Below, one piece after another: positions 6,402 through 11,088 of a stretch of 11,088 nucleotides of DNA; the first letter of the stretch is position 1, and the number at the start of each line of letters is the position of its first letter. The notes under the pieces were generated by a model that worked only from the letters and a program-made list of their open reading frames with translations, did no database searches and was not told the origin of the DNA. Source of the DNA: Rhodanobacteraceae bacterium (GTDB taxonomy: Bacteria > Pseudomonadota > Gammaproteobacteria > Xanthomonadales > Rhodanobacteraceae); contig JAAXIA010000192.1 in the NCBI GenBank assembly GCA_012270595.1, positions 1 through 11,088 on the forward strand, written 5' to 3'. Position numbers and translations under genes: made by a program.

Positions 6402-7006
6402 TGCGCTACTTTGAAAAAGTGTATGCGCGTGTCCTGGGCTGGACGCGCCACGAACACGCGCTGCGCTACCTGTGCGTTCTGAGCTTTGCGGAGGCTTTTA
6501 TTTTTCCGGTGATCCCCGAGGTGATGCTGGCCCCCATGATGCTTGGCAAGCGACAACGTGCATTCTTCTACGCACATATCAGCCTGCTCTGCTCACTGCT
6601 CGGTTCAGTGGTCGGCTATGCCCTGGGACACTGGGCATTTCAGGCGCTTAGCGGCCCACTGGAAGCGTTGCATCTGCTACCCGTCATTGAGCTGCACGTA
6701 ACGCACCTGCGGGCAGAAATGCACCAGCACGCGCAGCGTTTGCTGCTGGTGCTTTTTTTCATGGCCCTGCAACCGCTGCTACCCATGAAACTCGTCACCT
6801 GGGCAGCCGGTATCGTCGGGGTGCCGCTTTTGCCATTCTTGATGTGTGTGGCATTGGGGCGTGGCAAGCGCGTCTGGTTGCTTGCCTTGCTTGTCCGGAA
6901 ATGGGGTGAACGTGCTGAACGTATCGCGCACAAGTATATTGAGCCCATCGGTTGGGGCTCACTGACGATGCTACTGGGCCTGATCTTGTGGTGGTATTTC
7001 CGGTAA
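6401..7006 (+). CDS. yqaA: YqaA-family (DedA-like) inner-membrane protein
   Basis: This 201-residue integral membrane protein of the YqaA branch of the DedA/SNARE-associated superfamily has hydrophobic segments at about 23-47, 56-79, 112-140, 141-165 and 183-200. Family-like stretches are FPVIPEVMLAPM (35-46), VGYALGHWAF (71-80), a PMKLVTWAAGIVGVP segment (128-142) and GRGKRVW (153-159). The ATG at 6401 is chosen; an earlier in-frame TTG at 6398 would add one residue. A role in membrane lipid or proton homeostasis is proposed for DedA relatives, but YqaA's own function is not established. Its place between pcm and nlpD fits the order I remember from Xanthomonadaceae. Confidence 0.88.
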   Translation: MRYFEKVYARVLGWTRHEHALRYLCVLSFAEAFIFPVIPEVMLAPMMLGKRQRAFFYAHISLLCSLLGSVVGYALGHWAFQALSGPLEALHLLPVIELHVTHLRAEMHQHAQRLLLVLFFMALQPLLPMKLVTWAAGIVGVPLLPFLMCVALGRGKRVWLLALLVRKWGERAERIAHKYIEPIGWGSLTMLLGLILWWYFR

Positions 7007-7881
7007 TGAAAGGATCAGTGCGTACTCCCGCCATACTGAACCCTGTCAAGGCATACCTGCGCTATGGCCTGTTGGCTACGGCAGCGCTCGTGCTGGGCGC
7101 ATGCCACATGGTCGTCACAGAACCTATGCCCGTGTCGTCTGGTGCTGTAGCAGGCATGCAGCAGGCCACATTGCACGCAGGCGGACGTGTGACCCACGGG
7201 GAATACCACGTGGTGAATGGTGACACGCTTTACTCCATTGCCGCACGTAACCGGGTGGATGTGCACATCCTGGCACGCTGGAATAACATTAACGCACCTT
7301 ATACTATCCACACGGGACAGGTGTTACGTCTATCGCCCGCTCGCAGCATCTCAACCCCTGTGGCAAAGCCCGCCCGGCCAGACGCATCCAGCCACTGGTC
7401 TGCCACCCCTCCAGAAACAACAGCCAGATCCGGCCATTCGACTAACAACGCTGCACCAACATCTGTTTTCGTCACTGGTGGAAGACACTGGGTTCAGGGC
7501 ATAAACTGGCAGTGGCCAGCTTCCGGCAGGCTTATCAAGCGCTTCCGGCCTAGGGATGCGATCCCCAGCATCGCGATAGCGGGGAGTTCCGGGACACCGG
7601 TACTGGCTGCCGCTAATGGAACCGTGGTATACAGCGGCAATGGTCTGGTCGGCTACGGCCAACTGGTGATTGTCAAGCACAACAAACATTTTCTTTCTGT
7701 GTACAGCCACAACCGCAAGCGCCTGGTCCATGAAGGTCAGCACGTCACTGCCGGGCAACAGATTGCCCAGATGGGATCAACCGGTACTTCACGCAATGAA
7801 CTGGAATTTCAGATCCGCAAAAACGGAAACCCGGTCGATCCTCTGGACTATCTTCCCCTACTGCCCAAACCGCTACGATAG
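7006..7881 (+). CDS. nlpD: NlpD-type murein hydrolase activator lipoprotein (LysM + degenerate M23)
   Basis: NlpD activates the septal amidase AmiC from the periplasmic side of the outer membrane. The ATG at 7006 overlaps the yqaA stop (TAATG) and gives 291 residues, with a signal peptide and lipobox LGAC (Cys33). A LysM domain for peptidoglycan binding covers about 66-110 (YHVVNGDTLYSIAARNRV). A proline- and serine-rich linker is followed by an M23 (LytM) domain at about 171-282. The zinc site is degenerate: the first His-x(3)-Asp is absent, YSHN (233-236) remains, and the family HxH is LEF (266-268). That is the state of known activators rather than enzymes. A longer frame starting at 6952 would bury the signal peptide and is rejected. 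No rpoS follows. Confidence 0.93.
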   Translation: MKGSVRTPAILNPVKAYLRYGLLATAALVLGACHMVVTEPMPVSSGAVAGMQQATLHAGGRVTHGEYHVVNGDTLYSIAARNRVDVHILARWNNINAPYTIHTGQVLRLSPARSISTPVAKPARPDASSHWSATPPETTARSGHSTNNAAPTSVFVTGGRHWVQGINWQWPASGRLIKRFRPRDAIPSIAIAGSSGTPVLAAANGTVVYSGNGLVGYGQLVIVKHNKHFLSVYSHNRKRLVHEGQHVTAGQQIAQMGSTGTSRNELEFQIRKNGNPVDPLDYLPLLPKPLR

Positions 7882-7923
7882 ATGTTCTGCCAGCTGCCGT
7901 CGGACACGCCTTCCCCAGTATGG

Positions 7924-8304
7924 CTAACTGTTTTCCTGCAAAATGAAAGCCGCCATAACACGTCGCCCTTCGTTAGCCAGCAGGTCATAGGTGCGCGCGG
8001 CAGCAGCATTATCCATCACCTCGATACCAATACCCCGACGCAGCAAAGCCGCCATAAAAGCGGCGTCAGGGAAGATCTGGCACATGCCGGTACCCAGCAC
8101 CACCAATTCAGGTTGCAGGGCGATGATGCCCCCGATAGAACTGGCATCCAGCACGCGCACGTCGGCAACGGGCCAATCTTCGACCATACGCCGGGGTGTC
8201 AGTAAAAAACTGTTCTCCAGCTTGCGACCGGCCACCGTGATGTGACGGTCCTGCACACTGTTTACATGCAGGTAATGGCCATCATTATCACGCGAAAGTT
8301 CCAT
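7924..8304 (-). CDS. Mth938-like (DUF498) domain protein
   Basis: This 126-residue single-domain protein of the Mth938-like fold is related to NDUFAF3, an assembly factor of complex I in mitochondria. Its bacterial role is not firmly known. Characteristic stretches are SFLLTPRRMVEDWPV (32-46), PELVVLGTG (65-73), GIGIEVMD (91-98) and AARTYDLLANEGRRVMAA (102-119). It begins six bases after the yhbY stop, so the two form an operon. It converges on nlpD with a 42-bp gap in which I see no terminator. Confidence 0.9.
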   Translation of the reverse strand: MELSRDNDGHYLHVNSVQDRHITVAGRKLENSFLLTPRRMVEDWPVADVRVLDASSIGGIIALQPELVVLGTGMCQIFPDAAFMAALLRRGIGIEVMDNAAAARTYDLLANEGRRVMAAFILQENS

Positions 8305-8310
8305 GGCTAT

Positions 8311-8607
8311 TTAGCGTGGTAAAGCCAGTTTCGGTGCCTCTTCATTACGGCGAAACAGCAGCAGCATGTGCCCGACCTGCTGCACGTTCTCGGCACCAGT
8401 CGCGCCTGCAAGTGCTTGCATCTGAGTGTTGCGCTCGTCCCTGCTATCACCAGAAAGCTTCACCTTGACCAGCTCATGACGGCGTAGTGCCGTGTCCAGT
8501 TCACTGAGTACAGATTGTGTGGCACCACGGGCACCCAGTCTTATGACCGGATCAAGTTCGTGGGCGCGGCCACGCAAGTAGCGCCGCTGCGAAGGGGAAA
8601 GACTCAT
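8311..8607 (-). CDS. yhbY: Ribosome assembly RNA-binding protein YhbY (CRM domain)
   Basis: YhbY is a single CRM-domain protein bound to pre-50S particles and thought to help large-subunit assembly. The 98-residue product has SPSQRRYLRGRAHELDPVIRLG at the N-terminus and the GxxG loop GARG at 25-28. These are followed by ELDTALRRHELVKVKLSG and the ending strand GHMLLLFRR. Length and motif order are standard. A GAGG ribosome site precedes the ATG; CATAAT on the minus strand (8625-8630) may be its -10. In many proteobacteria yhbY is divergent from rlmE-ftsH; here its upstream neighbour is the candidate small RNA and pncB. Confidence 0.93.
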   Translation of the reverse strand: MSLSPSQRRYLRGRAHELDPVIRLGARGATQSVLSELDTALRRHELVKVKLSGDSRDERNTQMQALAGATGAENVQQVGHMLLLFRRNEEAPKLALPR

Positions 8608-8803
8608 CGGTGCTACCTCGAGTTATTATGGTCGATCACTGTAACTGGCTGTCTTTGTGCTGCGTGGCAAAACCGCGAACCCAAGAGAACACCCCGCTCA
8701 TGGCACGCATCACTGGAACAAGTCCAAGACTCAGACATATAATAACCGGAATGATGGGCCAAAGCCCCACCCATTAAATATCTTGTTGGTCACCTTGCAG
8801 CTC

Positions 8804-8832
8804 TTGAATTTTCATCCATTTTTCTCCACAAT
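8804..8832 (+). promoter_or_regulatory. Possible promoter of the candidate small RNA
   Basis: TTGAAT (8804-8809) and CACAAT (8827-8832) are separated by 17 bp; each matches the sigma-70 consensus at four of six bases. Transcription would start near 8839-8841, just before the first hairpin. An alternative is the perfect TATAAT at 8738-8743, which has only a poor -35 and would give a transcript about 90 nt longer. Confidence 0.35.
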
Positions 8833-8839
8833 ATTTCTT

Positions 8840-8971
8840 TGCATCGTCGTGATGACGACCAGAAGCAGAGTCCACAAGGATCCTGCTGAGGAGTCGGCTC
8901 TTCTACTCCCCTTGAAGGACGCCGACTCGACAAAAAACCGCGTGCCACTCCCCTGACACGCGGTTTTTTTT
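8840..8971 (+). ncRNA. Candidate small regulatory RNA with four stem-loops
   Basis: Four hairpins follow each other with gaps of only 3-4 nt. Hairpin 1 is GTCGT-GATG-ACGAC (8846-8859). Hairpin 2 is 8864-8887: AGCAG pairs with CTGCT, and an inner GTCC/GGAT stem is capped by an ACAA loop. Hairpin 3 pairs GAGTCGGC (8891-8898) with GCCGACTC (8921-8928). Hairpin 4 is the terminator (8932-8971). No protein gene fits the region. The loops of hairpins 3 and 4 both contain ACTCCCCT, the kind of exposed C-rich motif by which some small RNAs, such as sX13 of Xanthomonas, bind G-rich ribosome sites. The plus strand is favoured by the terminator T-tract and promoter-like hexamers. Conservation and expression are unknown. 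Confidence 0.5.
8932..8971 (+). terminator. Strong intrinsic terminator
   Basis: AAAAAACCGCGTG (8932-8944) and CACGCGGTTTTTT (8957-8969) form a perfect 13-bp stem with a 12-nt loop, followed by further Ts (eight in all, 8964-8971). It would end the candidate small RNA. The A-tract on the left arm means it could also work for minus-strand transcription, but no minus-strand gene ends here. Confidence 0.85.
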
Positions 8972-9038
8972 GCCTGCCACCCGGATGGTCGAAGCAAAGC
9001 TTAAGCGCTATGCCGCATGAAAAAGGCCATCATGCATT

Positions 9039-9062
9039 CTTGGTATATCCTTGGTATACCAA
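9039..9062 (+). promoter_or_regulatory. Doubled CTTGGTATA motif ending in a palindrome upstream of pncB
   Basis: CTTGGTATA occurs at 9039-9047 and again at 9050-9058, a period of 11 bp or one helical turn. The second copy continues into the perfect 12-bp palindrome TTGGTATACCAA (9051-9062). It lies 50-73 bp before the pncB start, where an operator for an NAD-metabolism regulator could sit. It does not match the NrtR, NiaR or NadQ sites I remember. Confidence 0.45.
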
Positions 9063-9066
9063 CACA

Positions 9067-9091
9067 AGGCCCCGACGCATGCGCTGGGCCT
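9067..9091 (+). repeat. Inverted repeat in the pncB leader
   Basis: AGGCCC (9067-9072) and GGGCCT (9086-9091) form a 6-bp stem with a 13-nt loop, 20 bases before the pncB start. It does not cover the AAGG ribosome site (about 9103-9106). The function is unknown. Confidence 0.4.
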
Positions 9092-9111
9092 GGTAAGGAA
9101 TCAAGGCCTCC

Positions 9112-10290
9112 ATGATTATCCAGTCGCTACTTGATACCGATCTTTACAAGTTCACCATGATGCAGGTGGTTTTGCATCATTACCCCGCGGCACAGGTTGA
9201 GTACCAGTTCAAATGCCGCAATCACGGCATTGATTTGCTGCCCTGTATGGATGAGATCAAAGATGAACTTGGGGCGCTATGCAGCTTGCGTTTCGCTCCC
9301 GACGAGCTTGCGTATCTACGGGCCATGCGCTTCATCAAGAACGATTTTGTCGATTTCTTGCGCCTGTTCCAGCTCAATGAGGCGTACGTAACCATTGAGC
9401 CGTCCGGCCAGAATCATGGTGAGATAACGATCCGTATCGTCGGGCCGTGGCTGCACACCATTTTGTTTGAGGTTCCACTACTTGCCATTGTCAGCGAAGT
9501 GTACTTTCGCCGCATGTACCCGAAACTGGATCTGACCCAGGGGCGGCAGCGACTGGAAAACAAAATCGCTCTACTGCATAAAACGCCCAATTACGAGCTT
9601 TGCCGTATCGCCGACTACGGCACGCGCCGGCGCTTTTCGAGAACCTGGCAAGAGGAGCTTCTTGTCTCCTTAAGTCAGGGACTCGACAAGCAACTGGCTG
9701 GCACCAGCAATGTGTGGCTGGCGAAGCGGTTCGGGCTGACGCCACTTGGCACCTTCGCCCACGAATACCTGCAGGCACATCAGGCACTGGGACCACGTCT
9801 GCGCGATTCACAGGTGGCCGCACTGGAAACCTGGGCCAAGGAGTATCGTGGCGATCTTGGTATTGCACTATCAGACGTGTACGGACTGACTGCCTTTCTG
9901 CGTGACTTCGACATGTATTTCTGCAAACTATTTGATGGTGTACGGCACGATTCAGGCGATCCGTTTAATTGGGGTGAACGGATGATTGCGCACTACCAGG
10001 CCAACCGCGTCAACCCACGTGATAAGGTACTGATATTTAGTGACTCTCTCGATATCCCCAAGGTCATGCAGCTTTACAAACACTTTCATCATCGCTGCCA
10101 GCTCGCCTTCGGTGTGGGCACCAACCTCAGCAATGACATGGGACCTTCGCCGCTCAACATTGTCATCAAAATGGTCCGTTGCAACGATCAACCGGTCGCA
10201 AAACTTAGCGACTCTCCGGGCAAGAACATGTGTAGTGACGCAACCTATCTTGCTTATCTCAAGAAGGTTTTCCAAATTCCGACCGCATAG
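9112..10290 (+). CDS. pncB: Nicotinate phosphoribosyltransferase
   Basis: PncB makes nicotinate mononucleotide from nicotinate and PRPP with ATP hydrolysis, in the Preiss-Handler NAD salvage pathway. The 392-residue product has normal length for the proteobacterial enzyme. It starts [21 protein letters not shown] (5-25). [19 protein letters not shown] is at 164-182. [12 protein letters not shown] (213-224) holds His217, matching the phosphorylated His219 of Salmonella PncB. Further motifs are GVRHDSGDP (276-284), [12 protein letters not shown] (306-317), [10 protein letters not shown] (333-342) and PLNIVIKM (347-354). The active site looks complete. AAGG precedes the ATG by about five bases. 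The gene is monocistronic in appearance. Confidence 0.96.
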   Translation: MIIQSLLDTDLYKFTMMQVVLHHYPAAQVEYQFKCRNHGIDLLPCMDEIKDELGALCSLRFAPDELAYLRAMRFIKNDFVDFLRLFQLNEAYVTIEPSGQNHGEITIRIVGPWLHTILFEVPLLAIVSEVYFRRMYPKLDLTQGRQRLENKIALLHKTPNYELCRIADYGTRRRFSRTWQEELLVSLSQGLDKQLAGTSNVWLAKRFGLTPLGTFAHEYLQAHQALGPRLRDSQVAALETWAKEYRGDLGIALSDVYGLTAFLRDFDMYFCKLFDGVRHDSGDPFNWGERMIAHYQANRVNPRDKVLIFSDSLDIPKVMQLYKHFHHRCQLAFGVGTNLSNDMGPSPLNIVIKMVRCNDQPVAKLSDSPGKNMCSDATYLAYLKKVFQIPTA

Positions 10291-10449
10291 GTTTAATGAC
10301 TTTGGGCCGACCGATAAAACACCAGGGAACACCTTCAAAGCCGGACAGCAGCCTCGACTTGTGGCATACAATGCGACCTGCAGGCAAAAACAGATGGACC
10401 GAACAGAAATTTCTTAATTGTTTATTCATCTCCCTTCAAGGATACCACC

Positions 10450-10947
10450 ATGCTCAGTGTTTACGATTTCAGCGCGCACGATATCGACGGCCACGAGTGT
10501 TCGCTCTCCCAATGGCGTGGAGACACACTCGTGATCGTCAATGTAGCCTCGAAATGTGGCTTCACCCCACAGTACAAGAACCTGGAGAAATTGTGGCGGA
10601 ACTATCGTCATCGCGGGGTCACGGTGCTGGGTTTCCCCTGCGACCAGTTCGGCCACCAGGAACCGGGCAATGAACCTGAGATCAAGGAATTCTGTAAAAG
10701 CCACTACCAAGTCAGCTTCCCGCTGTTCGCCAAAATCAGGGTAAACGGCAAGAACGCGCATCTGCTATACCAGTGGTTAAAGAAGGAAAGCAAAGGCATC
10801 TTCGGCAGCAAGGCCATCAAATGGAACTTCACCAAATTTCTGGTAGGTCCCGATGGTCAGGTAGTTAAGCGCTACGCACCCACCGACAAACCAGAAAAAA
10901 TTGCGCGTGATTTGCCTGCGGGCAATCCCCCTCAAACGGATGGGTGA
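10450..10947 (+). CDS. gpx: Glutathione peroxidase-family thiol peroxidase (BtuE-like)
   Basis: This cytosolic peroxidase reduces hydrogen peroxide and organic hydroperoxides. Bacterial members usually use thioredoxin as well as, or instead of, glutathione. In the 165-residue protein the peroxidatic Cys36 is in NVASKCGFTPQY (31-42), Gln70 in FGHQEPG (67-73), and Trp125 and Asn126 in KWNFTKFLVG, completing the C-Q-W-N tetrad. Cys64 (GFPCDQFG) is the usual conserved cysteine and Cys82 (EFCKSHYQV) lies where the resolving cysteine of thioredoxin-dependent members is found. AAGGA ends eight bases before the ATG. A TACAAT in the 159-bp gap after pncB may be a -10, but no good -35 accompanies it. 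No signal peptide is seen. Confidence 0.95.
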   Translation: MLSVYDFSAHDIDGHECSLSQWRGDTLVIVNVASKCGFTPQYKNLEKLWRNYRHRGVTVLGFPCDQFGHQEPGNEPEIKEFCKSHYQVSFPLFAKIRVNGKNAHLLYQWLKKESKGIFGSKAIKWNFTKFLVGPDGQVVKRYAPTDKPEKIARDLPAGNPPQTDG

Positions 10948-10961
10948 TTGCCCCCGTGGAT

Positions 10962-10987
10962 GTTAAAGGCTTCTTCCAGCCTTTAAC
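10962..10987. repeat. Perfect 10-bp inverted repeat after gpx, terminator-like
   Basis: GTTAAAGGCT (10962-10971) and AGCCTTTAAC (10978-10987) enclose a 6-nt loop. There is no T-tract on either side, so it is not a textbook intrinsic terminator. It sits between gpx and the stop codon of a possible convergent gene. A second stem, GGGCAATC (10920-10927) with GATTGCCC (10946-10953), spans the gpx stop codon just upstream. Confidence 0.6.
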
Positions 10988-11088
10988 GCGCGGGCACCCT
11001 AGCTGATCTCAAGTGGCCATGAGCACGAAAATTGGTCAGCAACGCAACAATAGTGTCAATGTAGTGGGCGGCGCTCGTCGTATCCTCT
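10983..11088 (-). CDS. Possible 3' end of an unrecognised minus-strand gene
   Basis: On the minus strand one frame is open from the window edge (first full codon 11085-11087) to a TAA at 10983-10985. It encodes 34 residues including HYIDTIVALLTNFRAHGHLR, which looks like an ordinary amphipathic C-terminal helix. The other two minus-strand frames are closed by stops. The stop codon lies in the inverted repeat that would separate it from convergent gpx. The piece is too short to name a family, and chance openness is possible. Confidence 0.35.
   Translation of the reverse strand, partial: EDTTSAAHYIDTIVALLTNFRAHGHLRSARVPAR

Noticed and set aside
6952..7005. 18-codon upstream extension of nlpD
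   Set aside because: It overlaps the end of yqaA and would place the lipoprotein signal sequence internally; the ATG at 7006 with the TAATG junction fits better.
8870..8930. Minus-strand GGGGAGTAG inside the hairpin, resembling the signature of the yybP-ykoY manganese riboswitch
   Set aside because: The rest of the riboswitch consensus is missing, the motif sits in a closed hairpin loop, and no manganese or membrane-transport gene follows on the minus strand.
8657..8997. Open frames on both strands in the yhbY-pncB gap (99 and 61 codons)
   Set aside because: No recognisable domains or ribosome sites, and they cross the strong terminator hairpin.
11020..11088. Plus-strand ATG frame beginning MSTKIGQQRNN at the right edge
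   Set aside because: No ribosome site or promoter is visible, and the overlapping minus-strand frame ending at a hairpin between convergent genes is a better fit, though itself uncertain.
1..11088. CRISPR arrays, insertion sequences, phage integrase or replication origin
   Set aside because: No regularly spaced identical repeats, transposase or integrase motifs, or DnaA-box clusters were seen in the window.

Overview
The window reads as a bacterial chromosome segment from a gammaproteobacterium, most likely close to the Xanthomonadales. The evidence is the order surE-pcm-yqaA-nlpD, the close resemblance of SurE, YqaA, TcdA and PncB to Xanthomonas-type proteins as I remember them, and moderate GC in the core genes. 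The genus is not determined. No sequence search was possible, so family calls rest on motifs, lengths and memory of the families.

Bases 1-4400 look like an accessory or mixed segment. They hold the 3' end of a helicase/nuclease gene of the type III restriction Res class, then a tandem 17-bp repeat. The tRNA-modification gene tcdA (probably core) follows on the minus strand. Next come a minus-strand hipB-hipA toxin-antitoxin pair and the wreck of a DUF6088 (AbiEi-like antitoxin) gene. Four copies of a 12-bp motif, spaced 40-44 bp apart, surround the hipBA promoter and are probable HipB operators. A tRNA-Ser(GGA) gene with its own terminator closes this part; its 3' end faces the accessory genes, a classic insertion geometry, but no att duplication was found.

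Bases 4800-7881 form a tightly packed plus-strand operon: surE (nucleotidase), pcm (isoaspartyl repair methyltransferase), yqaA (DedA-like membrane protein) and nlpD (LysM plus degenerate M23 lipoprotein, amidase activator). Gene junctions are 3 bp apart or overlap by one base (TGATG, TAATG). The rpoS gene that follows nlpD in many gammaproteobacteria is absent. Two minus-strand genes, Mth938-like (DUF498) and yhbY, converge on nlpD instead.

Bases 8608-9111 hold no convincing protein gene. Within them is a series of four successive stem-loops (8846-8969) ending in a strong intrinsic terminator, with promoter-like hexamers upstream. Two of the loops share the C-rich sequence ACTCCCCT, which is complementary to Shine-Dalgarno-like GGGGAG. 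This is a candidate small regulatory RNA and the best lead in the window for something undescribed. Upstream of pncB (nicotinate phosphoribosyltransferase) is a doubled TTGGTATA motif that may be an operator. pncB is followed by a glutathione-peroxidase-family gene and a perfect inverted repeat. The right edge may carry the 3' end of a convergent minus-strand gene.
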